This document shows, one piece after another, positions 26,309 through 35,647 of a stretch of 64,000 nt of DNA. Made by a program: the position numbers and the translations under genes. The notes under the pieces were generated by a model that did no database searches, was not told where the DNA came from, and saw only the letters and a program-made list of their open reading frames with translations. Location: NCBI GenBank assembly GCA_028279875.1, contig JANQMU010000019.1:1-64000 (forward strand). Reading direction: 5' to 3'. The stretch comes from Rhizobiaceae bacterium (lineage in GTDB: Bacteria > Pseudomonadota > Alphaproteobacteria > Rhizobiales > Rhizobiaceae). Positions within the stretch are counted from its first letter, which is position 1; every line of letters begins with the position of its first letter.

Positions 26309-28173
26309 GGACGTTCTTGGCGCTGCTGTTCCGCAACCGGCTGGCGGCGCTCGGCGCGGTTGTCCTGTGTCTCGTGGTGGTGCTGACGCTGATTACACCC
26401 TTCCTGCCGCTGCAGGATCCGGACGTGACGGCAACCGCCGACCGGTTCAAGCGGCCATTCACCCCCGGCCATCTGCTCGGCACCGACCATCTCGGCCGTG
26501 ACCTGCTGTCGCGGCTCCTGTGGGGCACCCGCCTCAGCCTGGCGGTCGGCTTCACCGCCGCCCTGCTGGCCGCAACAATCGGATCGGCGATCGGCATTGC
26601 CGCCGGATATTTCGGCGGGCGCACCGACAACATCATCATGCGCCTGGTCGACATGCTGATGGCCTTTCCCTATATCCTGCTGGCGCTGGCCATCGTTGCG
26701 GCGCTTGGCCCTGGGCTGATGAACGCCCTGATCGCAGTGGCGGCGGTCAATATCCCGTTTTTTGCGCGCAACATCCGCGGCGTGACCGTCGGTCTGGCGG
26801 GACAGGAATTCGTCGATGCGGCGCGGCTGTGCGGCATGGGGCATACCCGCATCATCCTGACCGAACTGCTGCCCAATGTCCTGCCGGTCATCATCATCGC
26901 CATGTCGACGACCGTCGGCTGGATGATCCTTGAGACGGCCGGGCTGTCGTTTCTCGGCCTCGGCTCGCAGCCGCCGCAGGCCGATCTCGGATCGATGCTG
27001 GGTGAAGCGCGTTCAGCGCTTATCACCAGCCCGCACACCTCGATCGTGCCGGGGCTGATGATCTTCGTCATCGTCATGAGCATCAATCTTCTGGGCGACG
27101 GCGTGCGTGACGCGCTCGATCCGCGCCTCAGATCAGGCGCGCTCAGCCGCCCGCTGGCCGCGACGCGGATCGACCGGAAGGGCGCGGTCCCGCCGGCCGG
27201 CGACGATTTGCTGGCGATCCAGGATCTCGAGACGCAGTTTCACGTCGGCCGGCGCGTCTACCGGGCGGTCAACCGGGCCAATCTGACCGTCGCGCCCGGA
27301 GAATGTGTCGGCGTGATCGGTGAATCGGGTTCCGGCAAATCGGTGACCGCGCTTTCGGTCATGGGTCTCGTTGCCTCGCCGCCCGGCGTGATCACCGGCG
27401 GCGCGGTGCGGTTCAAGGGCGACGATCTGATCGGCATGCCCTATGAGAAACTGCGCCGGAAACGCGGTGACCGGGTGGCCTATATCTTCCAGGACCCGCT
27501 CTCGACCCTGCATCCGCTCTACCGCGCCGGCGACCAACTGGCCGAGGCGATCCGCTCCCACCACGCGATCAGCCGGAAGGAGGCCCGCGCCCGGGCGATC
27601 GACCTGTTCAGGGCCGTGCGCATTCCCAATGCGCAAAGCCGGATCGACAACTACCCCCACGAGATGTCGGGCGGCATGCGCCAGCGCGTCGGCATCGCCA
27701 TGGCCCTGGCCAACGAACCCGACGTGATCATCGCCGACGAGCCGACGACGGCCCTGGACGTGACGGTTCAGGCGCAGATCCTCAGCCTGCTGGACGATCT
27801 GCGCCGCGAGCGCGGCATGGCGATCATTTTCATCACCCATGATTTCGGTGTCGTCGGCCAGTTGTGCGACCGGATTGCCGTCATGTATGCCGGGCGGATC
27901 ATCGAGGAGGGACCGACAAAAGATGTGCTGAGTGCGCCCGCCCACCCCTATACCAAACGGCTGATCGCCTGCGTGCCGGAACTGGGGCAGGGCCGCCGCG
28001 AACTGGCGGCGATCCCCGGCCTGCCGCCAGCGGTCGACAGGCTTCCTGAAGGCTGCGCCTTTGCCGAACGGTGCGACCGGGCGCGCGACGTCTGTCGGTC
28101 GGGCGAGGTGGTGCTTTCCGGAACCGCGCCCCGCGCCGTGCGCTGCCTTTTTCCCGAGGAGGTCGTGGCATGA
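26305..28173 (+). CDS. Peptide ABC transporter permease-ATPase fusion (DppC-DppD)
   Basis: One unbroken 622-residue protein joins a DppC-type permease (residues ~1-275, about six membrane segments, EAA loop near 168-192) to a DppD-type ATPase (residues ~300-622). The ATPase has Walker A GESGSGKS at 339-346, signature MSGGMRQR at 454-461, Walker B DVIIADEP at 473-480, and the C-terminal Cys-rich oligopeptide-ATPase tail. The linker near 276-300 is hydrophilic with no stop or frameshift. Such fusions are known but uncommon. The GTG start overlaps the dppB stop. Confidence 0.9.
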   Translation: MRTFLALLFRNRLAALGAVVLCLVVVLTLITPFLPLQDPDVTATADRFKRPFTPGHLLGTDHLGRDLLSRLLWGTRLSLAVGFTAALLAATIGSAIGIAAGYFGGRTDNIIMRLVDMLMAFPYILLALAIVAALGPGLMNALIAVAAVNIPFFARNIRGVTVGLAGQEFVDAARLCGMGHTRIILTELLPNVLPVIIIAMSTTVGWMILETAGLSFLGLGSQPPQADLGSMLGEARSALITSPHTSIVPGLMIFVIVMSINLLGDGVRDALDPRLRSGALSRPLAATRIDRKGAVPPAGDDLLAIQDLETQFHVGRRVYRAVNRANLTVAPGECVGVIGESGSGKSVTALSVMGLVASPPGVITGGAVRFKGDDLIGMPYEKLRRKRGDRVAYIFQDPLSTLHPLYRAGDQLAEAIRSHHAISRKEARARAIDLFRAVRIPNAQSRIDNYPHEMSGGMRQRVGIAMALANEPDVIIADEPTTALDVTVQAQILSLLDDLRRERGMAIIFITHDFGVVGQLCDRIAVMYAGRIIEEGPTKDVLSAPAHPYTKRLIACVPELGQGRRELAAIPGLPPAVDRLPEGCAFAERCDRARDVCRSGEVVLSGTAPRAVRCLFPEEVVA

Positions 28174-29126
28174 CGGCGCTCAGGGTCGACAATCTGTCGA
28201 AGACCTTTCCGCTCGGCAGGTCGCTGTTCGGCAAGGCGCGCGCCGGTGTGCGGGCCGTTCGGCCGATGTCCTTTCAGGTGAATACCGGCGAGACGCTCGG
28301 CGTCGTCGGCGAATCGGGATGCGGTAAATCGACCTTCGCCCGCATGCTGGTGGGGCTGCTCAGCCCGACAACCGGAACCATCGAAATCGAGGGGCAGGCA
28401 CTGGACAATGCCGACCCAGCCGCCTTCGGCAAGCGGATCCAGTATGTCTTTCAGGATCCGATCAGCAGTCTCAACCCGCGCAAGACCATCCGGCAGATCA
28501 TGGATACGCCGCTGAAGCGCCTGCACGGCATGGGCAGAGCGGACCGCGAACGCCGGATCCTGGAGATTTTCGCCCAGGTCAATCTGCGCGAGGAGTTTCT
28601 CGAGCGCTATCCGCATGAATTCTCCGGCGGCCAGGCGCAGCGCATCGGCATCGCCCGGGCGCTGGCCGCGGCACCCCGCATCATGGTGCTCGATGAACCG
28701 GTGTCGGCGCTCGACGTATCGGTCCAGGCGCAGGTCCTCAACCTGCTGGCAGACCTGAAGCGCCGCTATGGGCTGACCTATCTGTTCATCAGCCATGATC
28801 TGGCGGTTGTCGAAGCCGTCAGCGCCCGGGTGGTGGTGCTCTATTTCGGCAGCGTGGTCGAAATCGGCGGCGCCGAAACGATTTTCAATGCGCCGAAACA
28901 TCCCTATACACGGCTGCTGGCCGACAGCGCGCCGATCGTCGGGCGGCCATTGACCGCACCGGAGCAGAAAGATAACGAATTGCCCGATCCGTTGAACCCG
29001 CCGACCGGCTGTGCCTTTGCCGGCCGGTGTTTCAAGGCGACGGATCTGTGCCGTCGCCAGGAACCCGCACTTTCGCGCATGGAGAACGATCAGTTTGCCG
29101 CCTGCCACCACCCGATCGAAAACTGA
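28170..29126 (+). CDS. dppF: Peptide ABC transporter ATP-binding protein DppF-type
   Basis: A 318-residue ATPase. Walker [10 protein letters not shown] lies near residue 49, the signature [15 protein letters not shown] and Walker [13 protein letters not shown] follow, and the C-terminal oligopeptide/dipeptide tail contains GCAFAGRC. It works with the ATPase half of the fusion as a heterodimer. The ATG overlaps the fusion stop by 4 bases, and the gntR start lies inside its 3' end. Confidence 0.92.
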   Translation: MTALRVDNLSKTFPLGRSLFGKARAGVRAVRPMSFQVNTGETLGVVGESGCGKSTFARMLVGLLSPTTGTIEIEGQALDNADPAAFGKRIQYVFQDPISSLNPRKTIRQIMDTPLKRLHGMGRADRERRILEIFAQVNLREEFLERYPHEFSGGQAQRIGIARALAAAPRIMVLDEPVSALDVSVQAQVLNLLADLKRRYGLTYLFISHDLAVVEAVSARVVVLYFGSVVEIGGAETIFNAPKHPYTRLLADSAPIVGRPLTAPEQKDNELPDPLNPPTGCAFAGRCFKATDLCRRQEPALSRMENDQFAACHHPIEN

Positions 29127-29871
29127 ACCCCGGCTGAGCCGGCCCGTGCAGGTCGCCGAAGCGATCAAGGACTGGGTGGTCGAGCATCGGCTGAAGGCCG
29201 GCGACCGGCTGCCCAGCGAACCCGAACTGATCGCGCGGTTTGCCATGTCGAAGGGCACGATACGCGAAGCGATGCGCATCCTCGAGGCGCAGGGTCTGAT
29301 CAAGACGCGCACGGGTCCGGGCGGCGGCAGTTTCGTGCACGAGGTTTCGCGGCTGCGGGCCCGTGCCCTGCTCGGCAACTATTTCTATTTCAAGGACCTG
29401 ACCATTGCCGACATCTACCAGTTGCGGCGCGCGCTGGAGCCGGAACTCGCCGCGTCGCTCGCCGGAAAACTGTCCGAAGACGTGCTGCGGCAACTGGAAG
29501 ACAATATCGCGCGCTATGCGACGCCCGCCAAGACGGTTGAGGAAGAGCGCGAGCAGCATATCGCCTCGCTGCGGTTCCATGCCCTGCTCGCCGAACAGTC
29601 CGACAATGAGCTGCTGGGTTTCATGATCGATTTCATGGTCAGCATCCTGTCGGATCTGACGGTCTATCGGCGCCTTTATTCACCGCCCAATATCGAGCTC
29701 TGGTCGAAGGGGCGGCAATATCAGGAAAACCTCGTCCGGGCGCTGCGCGAAGGCGATGCAGCCGGCGCCCGGCAGATCATGGCGGACCATATGAAAACGG
29801 CGCAGATCCTGATGCAGGGGCAGGAGGCGGAAATGGTCAGCCGGTTCATTCCGGAATGGAAGGAAAGCTGA
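29095..29871 (+). CDS. GntR-family (FCD) regulator of the peptide locus
   Basis: About 258 residues: an N-terminal winged helix (LPSEPELIARFAMSKGTIRE, EAQGLIKTRTGPGGGSFV) and a C-terminal helical FCD ligand-binding domain (HIASLRFHALLAE). The likely start is TTG at 29095, with GGAG 10 bases upstream; it overlaps the end of dppF by 32 bases, so translation is coupled. The twin palindromes before dppA are its probable binding sites. The ligand may be a product of the imported peptide. Confidence 0.85.
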   Translation: MPPATTRSKTEPRLSRPVQVAEAIKDWVVEHRLKAGDRLPSEPELIARFAMSKGTIREAMRILEAQGLIKTRTGPGGGSFVHEVSRLRARALLGNYFYFKDLTIADIYQLRRALEPELAASLAGKLSEDVLRQLEDNIARYATPAKTVEEEREQHIASLRFHALLAEQSDNELLGFMIDFMVSILSDLTVYRRLYSPPNIELWSKGRQYQENLVRALREGDAAGARQIMADHMKTAQILMQGQEAEMVSRFIPEWKES

Positions 29872-29876
29872 GCGCT

Positions 29877-30506
29877 TCAGGCCGGATTCTTCGCCGTGAC
29901 GAAATGGGTGACCATGTCGATGAGTTCGCGTTCATAATCCGGACTGCTCAGATGCTCCGGCTCGGTGTAGAAGGTCGTGCGGATACAGCCCAGCAGGGCG
30001 CCCGTCAGAGTCGTCGTCAAAAGGTCGGATGGCTGGCGAAACCGCTCGGGATCGCTCTCGTGCAACCGGGTGTGAAACATGTGCATGATCTGAATCTGCG
30101 CGGCGTGAATGCGGGCAGTGAAGTCGACATCATGGATCAGTTCCAGAAGGATGGTCTTGCGGGCGCGCGTGTGGGCCCTGAAAGGGTGCAGCATGGTGCG
30201 GACCGCATGGGCGATGAGGTTCTCGCCGGTCGTGTCGGTTGATTGTGCCATGGCATCGCGCATCACCGCTTCCTGCCGGCGCAGTTCCGATTCGACGATC
30301 TGCTTTAAAATCGCCTTCTTGTGCGGAAAGTAGCGGTAGAGCGTGCCGATCGAATATCCGGCACGGCGGGCGATGTGGTTTGTCGTGAATCCACCGTGGC
30401 CGCTGCGCTCCAAAAGCTGAGCAGTTGCCTCCATGATCGTGTCGATGGTTTCGCGCGCCCGTTTCTGGCGCGGATTTTTTCGTTTCTTTTCCGTGGCTTG
30501 TCGCAT
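29877..30506 (-). CDS. TetR/AcrR-family regulator
   Basis: A 209-residue regulator with a standard N-terminal helix-turn-helix (TTNHIARRAGYSIGTLYRYF, residues ~40-60) after a basic stretch (KKRKNPRQKRARE). The C-terminal ligand domain is not assignable. ATG at 30506 is preferred, since the upstream open frame lacks support. It is divergent from gadB across ~390 bases and may control gadBC; it is convergent with the peptide-locus gntR. Confidence 0.85.
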   Translation of the reverse strand: MRQATEKKRKNPRQKRARETIDTIMEATAQLLERSGHGGFTTNHIARRAGYSIGTLYRYFPHKKAILKQIVESELRRQEAVMRDAMAQSTDTTGENLIAHAVRTMLHPFRAHTRARKTILLELIHDVDFTARIHAAQIQIMHMFHTRLHESDPERFRQPSDLLTTTLTGALLGCIRTTFYTEPEHLSSPDYERELIDMVTHFVTAKNPA

Positions 30507-30899
30507 GTATCGCCGCTGCTTTCTCCTTTTGAAAACCGAGTAGCAAGGCGGCGGCGCCCGCCTTACCTCAGTGGCACGAAAACGCAACACAGGGGTTTGC
30601 TGTGAAACATATTAACGCTTTGGCCGGGCCTTTTCTACTGGCGGTTGACCGGATCGGACAATCCAGGCTGAAGGCGCGGGGCCGGCTCTTCGCCAATCCG
30701 GCGCTTGTGCGGGTGAGACGACCGTAACCACACTATCCGGTCATACCGCCGGCAAGACGCCGCCCACAAGGGGACGACCCGCACCGGTTCAAAGGGCCGC
30801 ATGTCCAGTGCGGTACTCATCGCCGGGTTTTCGGTGTGCGCAAAAAGGCGGTGACCACGCGTCGCCGCATTCAATATCAAAGCATGATGGAGCATTCCA
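30507..30899. other. Divergent region between TetR gene and gadB
   Basis: No gene is seen. A 7-bp inverted repeat AAGGCGG (30545-30551) and CCGCCTT (30558-30564) with a 6-base spacer lies 40-60 bases upstream of the TetR start and may be its operator. The rest is GC-rich without a clear sigma-70 promoter. gadB itself has GGAG 7 bases before its ATG at 30900. Confidence 0.45.
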
Positions 30900-32288
30900 A
30901 TGCCCTTATTCAAAGCCACTCCCGGGCGGCGTGAGCTGATCTATGACATCTACACGCGTGACATGTCGATCGAACCGCTGCCCAAATACAAACTGCCGTG
31001 CCACGAGTCGCTTCCTCAAACGGTCTGCAACCTGATCCGTGATGAGCTGATGCTGGACGGCAATTCACGACAAAATCTGGCGACCTTCTGCACGACGTTC
31101 GTTTCTTCCGAAGCGCGAGCGTTGATGGCCGATTGCATCGACAAGAATATGATCGACAAGGACGAATATCCGCAAACGGCGGAGATCGAGCGCCGATGCG
31201 TGCATATTCTGGCGGATTTGTGGAATGCACCGAAGGCGAAGACCGCAATCGGCTGTTCGACAACCGGGTCGTCGGAAGCTGCAATGCTGGGCGGGCTTGC
31301 CCTGAAATGGAAATGGCGCAAACGGCGCGAGGCGCTCGGCCAGCCTACGGACCGGCCAAACATCGTCTGCGGCCCGGTCCAGGTGTGCTGGCATAAATTC
31401 GCCCGCTATTTCGATGTGGAGTTGCGGGAACTGCCGATCCTTGACGGCAATCTGTGCATGACGCCCGAACAGGTCGAGGAGGCGGTCGACGAGAACACGA
31501 TCGGCGTGGTCGCCACGCTCGGTGTGACCTTTACCTGTGTTTATGAGCCGGTTGCCGGCATTGCCGCGGTGCTCGATTCAATTGCCGAGGATACGGGGCT
31601 CGATATCCCGATCCATGTCGATGCGGCGTCAGGCGGCTTCGTGGCGCCGTTCCTGCATCCGGATGTCCTGTGGGATTTCCGCCTGCCGCGGGTAAAATCA
31701 ATCAACACTTCGGGTCACAAATACGGCCTGTCGCCCCTCGGTGTCGGGTGGGTCGTCTGGCGCGAGACCGAAGATCTTCCGAAAGATCTTATCTTTAACG
31801 TCGATTATCTGGGCGGCCAGATCCCGACATTTGCGCTGAATTTCTCCCGTCCGGCCGGCGAGATCGTCGCCCAGTACTATGAGTTGATGCGATTGGGCAG
31901 GAGCGGTTTCACCAATGTTCAAAAGAGCTGCGCGCGAACGGCAATGTATCTGGCGCAGGAACTCGAAAAATCCGGCCGTTTCGATATCCAGTATGACGGA
32001 GAGGGCGGGCTGCCGGCCGTCTGCTATTCGCTGAAGGATGAGGCGAAGCTCAACTACACGCTCTATGACGTCTCCGAACGGATTCGGACCTGGGGTTGGC
32101 AGATCGCGTCCTATCCGCTGCCGGCCAATCGGCAGGAAAAGGTGGTGCAACGGGTTCTGGTCCGGCATGGCATGGGCCGCGATCTCATGACCCTGTTCGT
32201 CGAGGATCTGGGGCGGGTCATGAGGTTTCTCGATCGCAACCCGGCCGGCAATCCGGAAGCCGGTCCCAATTTCAATCACGGAAGGTAG
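30900..32288 (+). CDS. gadB: Glutamate decarboxylase
   Basis: A 462-residue PLP enzyme converting glutamate to GABA and CO2 with consumption of a proton. The PLP Lys is K274 in NTSGHKYG, D241 in IHVDAASGGF binds the pyridine nitrogen, and the STTGSSEA phosphate-binding region is near residue 120. Length matches GadA/GadB. It forms an operon with the antiporter gene, 5 bases downstream, giving the classical glutamate-dependent acid-resistance pair. Whether it serves acid resistance or GABA supply here is not settled. Confidence 0.95.
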   Translation: MPLFKATPGRRELIYDIYTRDMSIEPLPKYKLPCHESLPQTVCNLIRDELMLDGNSRQNLATFCTTFVSSEARALMADCIDKNMIDKDEYPQTAEIERRCVHILADLWNAPKAKTAIGCSTTGSSEAAMLGGLALKWKWRKRREALGQPTDRPNIVCGPVQVCWHKFARYFDVELRELPILDGNLCMTPEQVEEAVDENTIGVVATLGVTFTCVYEPVAGIAAVLDSIAEDTGLDIPIHVDAASGGFVAPFLHPDVLWDFRLPRVKSINTSGHKYGLSPLGVGWVVWRETEDLPKDLIFNVDYLGGQIPTFALNFSRPAGEIVAQYYELMRLGRSGFTNVQKSCARTAMYLAQELEKSGRFDIQYDGEGGLPAVCYSLKDEAKLNYTLYDVSERIRTWGWQIASYPLPANRQEKVVQRVLVRHGMGRDLMTLFVEDLGRVMRFLDRNPAGNPEAGPNFNHGR

Positions 32289-32293
32289 CCGTC

Positions 32294-33781
32294 ATGGATA
32301 CGGAAACGAATTGCGACCGGGTACCGAACGTGTCCGCGGCAACCAGCGGAAACCGCCTTTCGGTGTTCAGCCTGGCCCTCGTTACGGTGGCGGCGGTGGT
32401 CAGTCTGCGCGGCTTGCCGATGATGGCCGAAGAAGGAACGACGATGTTCTTTTACATCGGCTTTGCGGCGGTTTTCTTTCTGATCCCGGCGGCGCTGGTG
32501 GCCGCCGAACTGGGCGGCATGTTCGCGACGTCGACCGGCGGCGTCTATGAATGGGTCAAGGCGCCGTTCGGGGCCCGGCTCGGCTTCATCGCGATATGGC
32601 TGCAATGGATCCAGAACGTCGTCTGGTTCCCAACCGTGCTCGCCTTCGCCGCCGCCTCGCTGGCCTATGTCATCGGCCGGCCTTCCCTGGCCGACAACGG
32701 CGTTTATACCGGCACTGTGACCATTGCCGCCTATTGGCTGGCGACGGCCATCGCGCTGACGGGGACAAATGCCGCAGCGCGGTTCACCTCGGCGGGATTC
32801 GTGCTTGGCACCATCATTCCCGGCCTGGTCATTATCGCCCTTGGCGCGGCCTGGATTGCCGATGCGCATGCCGCCGCCTTTCTCGTCGATGCCGAGAGGG
32901 TGGGGACCGTCTTGCCGCATCCACGGCTCTTTCCCCATGTCGACGGCCTTTCCTCGCTGGCTTTCCTCGGCGGTATCATCCTGCTGTTCGCCGGGGTTGA
33001 GGTTCACGCCGTCCATGCCAACGAACTCAAGGATCCGTCCCGCGATTACCCGAAGGCGATCTTCCTGTCGGTGGCGATCATTGTCAGCCTGTTTCTCCTC
33101 GGCTCACTGGCTCTCGCCGCCATCGTACCGGCCGATGAGATTGCCCTCGACCAGGGGCCCATGCAGGCGTTCCACGTCGCTTTGAACGCATTCGGTTTCG
33201 GCTGGCTCGTCCCGGTCCTGGCGCTGCTGATCGCGCTCGGCGCGCTGGCCGGCGTCATGTCCTGGATTACCGGCCCCAGCCGGGGGCTGCTCAAGACTGC
33301 GACCGATGGAGAACTGCCACCATTCCTGGCCCGCACAAACCGCAACGGGATTCAAGTGGTCATCCTGCTGATCCAGGGCGCCATCGTCACGGTCCTAGCG
33401 CTTCTCTATTTTGTCCTGACCAATGTTTCGGTGGCCTTCTTTCTGCTGTCGGCAATGACGATCACGCTCTATCTGGTCATGTATATGCTGATGTATGCCG
33501 CGGCGATCCGGCTGCGGATCACCCGGCCGCACGCTCGGCGCTCCTACAGGGTGCCGGGCGGGCTTGCCGGACTGTGCGTTGTCGCCGGAATCGGGCTGGC
33601 CGGGGTGGCCTTCGCCTTTGTCACCTCCTTCTTTCCGCCCAGTCAATTGCCGGTCGGAAGTCCGGCGAGCTATGTCGCCGTGGTAACGACCGGCTTTGTC
33701 GTGTTCATCGGCCTGCCGGTCCTGATCCACGCGCTGAAACGGCCGTCCTGGGTCCGGGCTGAGATCGCCGGCCGGGACTGA
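32294..33781 (+). CDS. gadC: Glutamate/GABA antiporter
   Basis: A 495-residue APC-superfamily transporter with about twelve membrane segments. It follows gadB directly, with GGAAGG before the ATG at 32294 (the open frame runs back into gadB, out of phase with it). Features include SLRGLPMMAEEG in the first segment and STGGVYEWVKAPFG near residue 75. Exchange of external glutamate for internal GABA is inferred from family and operon. The C-terminal plug of E. coli GadC is not obvious. Confidence 0.88.
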   Translation: MDTETNCDRVPNVSAATSGNRLSVFSLALVTVAAVVSLRGLPMMAEEGTTMFFYIGFAAVFFLIPAALVAAELGGMFATSTGGVYEWVKAPFGARLGFIAIWLQWIQNVVWFPTVLAFAAASLAYVIGRPSLADNGVYTGTVTIAAYWLATAIALTGTNAAARFTSAGFVLGTIIPGLVIIALGAAWIADAHAAAFLVDAERVGTVLPHPRLFPHVDGLSSLAFLGGIILLFAGVEVHAVHANELKDPSRDYPKAIFLSVAIIVSLFLLGSLALAAIVPADEIALDQGPMQAFHVALNAFGFGWLVPVLALLIALGALAGVMSWITGPSRGLLKTATDGELPPFLARTNRNGIQVVILLIQGAIVTVLALLYFVLTNVSVAFFLLSAMTITLYLVMYMLMYAAAIRLRITRPHARRSYRVPGGLAGLCVVAGIGLAGVAFAFVTSFFPPSQLPVGSPASYVAVVTTGFVVFIGLPVLIHALKRPSWVRAEIAGRD

Positions 33782-33835
33782 GGCAGCGCTATTCCGCGTA
33801 ACGGCCTGCAACAAACGGTTTGACCGGGGACAGAG

Positions 33836-35113
33836 CTACGGGGCCTTGTCTTCATCTTCGGTATCCCGGTGCATGATCAGGCGCACGCCGCGCTGCCAGG
33901 TGAGATACAGCCACATCCAGTGCAGCATGACGAAAAGCCGGTTCCTGAAACCGATCAGGAAATAGATATGGGCGGCGCCCCAGAGCAGCCAGCCGGCAAA
34001 GCCCTTCACCTTGAGCCCGAAAATGTCGGCGACCGCTCGGTTGCGGCCGATCGTTGCGAGCGCGCCGGCATCCGAATAGCGGAATTCGTGCGGCGGCGCC
34101 TCGCCCCTGGCCAGCTTCGACAGGCGGCGGCCGACATAGGTGCCCATCTGCTTGGCGACCGGCGCGGTTCCCGGCAGGGCGGATCCGCCAGTCCTGTGCA
34201 GGGCGGTGTCGCCGATGACATAGATGTTTTCGAAACCGGCGGGCCGCAAGGTGGCATCGACCTCGACATGGCCATTATTCGTGGCCGGTATGCCCAGCCA
34301 TTCGCCGGCGGGCGATGCCTGAACGCCGGCCGCCCAGACGATGGTTTCGGCGGCGATTTCCCCCTGATCCGTCGTGACACGACCGGCGGCGATATCGGTC
34401 ACCATCGTGTCCGTCCGCACCTCGACGCCGAGATCGCCGAGATCGCGCCGGGCGCGTGCTGACAGGTCTTCGGTGAAAGCCGGCAGGACACGCGGTCCGC
34501 CCTCCAGCAGGATGATCCGGTTCCGGGCCTCGTCAATGCGCCGGAAGTCGCGCATGACGGAATGGGCCAGTTCGGCAATGGCGCCGGCCATTTCCACACC
34601 CGTCGGCCCACCGCCCACCACCACAAAGGTCTGAAAACGCCCGGCAGCCTCGGGATCGTCTTCGACCACCATCTCGGCGTTTTCAAAGGCCATCAGGATC
34701 TTCTCGCGCAGGCCGAAGGCATCGCTCAGCGTCTTCAGCCCGGGGGCGTGTTGTGCCCATTGGTCCTTGCCGAAATAGCTGTGCCGCGCGCCCGTCGCCA
34801 GGACGAGCGCATCATAGGGCACGGCCCGCCCACTTTCTGTGGTGACGGATTGCGCCTTCGTATCGACACCGACGACGCGGTCCATGAGGACCTCGGCATT
34901 GCGCTGCCGCTGCAGGATGTGGCGGATCGGCATGGCGATTTCGGCGGGTGTCAAAGCCGCCGTGGCGACCTGATAGAGAAGCGGCTGGAAGAGGTGGTGG
35001 TTCTGCCGGTCGATGATCGTCACCGTGACGGGCGCTGCGGCCAGCTCCTTGGCGGCCGACAGGCCGGCAAAGCCGGCCCCGACGATGACAACGTCTTTCA
35101 GGGGAGGCGGCAT
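33836..35113 (-). CDS. ndh: Type II NADH:quinone oxidoreductase
   Basis: A ~425-residue single-subunit NADH dehydrogenase that passes electrons to quinone without pumping protons. The FAD loop VVIVGAGFAGLSAAKEL is at the N-terminus, the NADH loop VVVGGGPTGVEMAGAI lies near residue 150, and YVIGDTA near 285 contacts FAD. The C-terminal amphipathic and hydrophobic part (GWLLWGAAHIYFLIGF) anchors it to the membrane. I prefer ATG at 35113; the frame is open to 35191 with no ribosome binding site there. Confidence 0.9.
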   Translation of the reverse strand: MPPPLKDVVIVGAGFAGLSAAKELAAAPVTVTIIDRQNHHLFQPLLYQVATAALTPAEIAMPIRHILQRQRNAEVLMDRVVGVDTKAQSVTTESGRAVPYDALVLATGARHSYFGKDQWAQHAPGLKTLSDAFGLREKILMAFENAEMVVEDDPEAAGRFQTFVVVGGGPTGVEMAGAIAELAHSVMRDFRRIDEARNRIILLEGGPRVLPAFTEDLSARARRDLGDLGVEVRTDTMVTDIAAGRVTTDQGEIAAETIVWAAGVQASPAGEWLGIPATNNGHVEVDATLRPAGFENIYVIGDTALHRTGGSALPGTAPVAKQMGTYVGRRLSKLARGEAPPHEFRYSDAGALATIGRNRAVADIFGLKVKGFAGWLLWGAAHIYFLIGFRNRLFVMLHWMWLYLTWQRGVRLIMHRDTEDEDKAP

Positions 35114-35219
35114 GGGCTTGACTTTCTTCTCGGCGGGATGCGCGGGCCGGACCGGCCCCTTTTCATATAGGGCTTCGCGGCGATGTTCCATCCGATGCGC
35201 AATGTTTGGGAAGAAATCG

Positions 35220-35612
35220 TCAGTCCCGGTCCAATGCCCTTTTGCGTTCGCTCAGGGCATTGCGGATCAGGCCGGCAAGGGCGGGTCGGTCACATTCATC
35301 GAGCGAGCGGCATTTGACGTGGCGCATCTTCGCGCCGGTGCCCTGCAGCAGGTTTTCCGGATCGTCCAGTTCGGCGCCGCGGAAGAAACCGAGATTGATC
35401 CACGCCTTGTGGGGCATGATGTAGACATAGCCCTCGCTCATTTTCTTCGGCCCGACGCCGAAGGTTGCGGCGCGGTCTCCGAGCCGGACAACCACGCAGG
35501 CGGCCGGATCAATGGACAGAACCAGCGCGCGCAATTTGCGGATCACGGGGCGGAGGTCCTCGGGCGTCATCTCCACCAGATCGTCAAAGGTTCCGGTTTT
35601 TGCGCTGTTCAT
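35220..35612 (-). CDS. DUF1801 family protein
   Basis: A 130-residue protein with the DUF1801 (YdhG-like) core: ..RLGDRAATFGVG, EGYVYIMPHKAWINLGFFRGAEL and the LQGTGAKMRHVK segment. Function is not established for the family. AGAAGG lies before the ATG at 35612. It follows the aminotransferase gene by 35 bases on the same strand. A second, different DUF1801 gene is at 43541-43918. Confidence 0.75.
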   Translation of the reverse strand: MNSAKTGTFDDLVEMTPEDLRPVIRKLRALVLSIDPAACVVVRLGDRAATFGVGPKKMSEGYVYIMPHKAWINLGFFRGAELDDPENLLQGTGAKMRHVKCRSLDECDRPALAGLIRNALSERKRALDRD

Positions 35613-35647
35613 GACCTTCTTTCCGGATACAACTGCACGGTCCGGTG

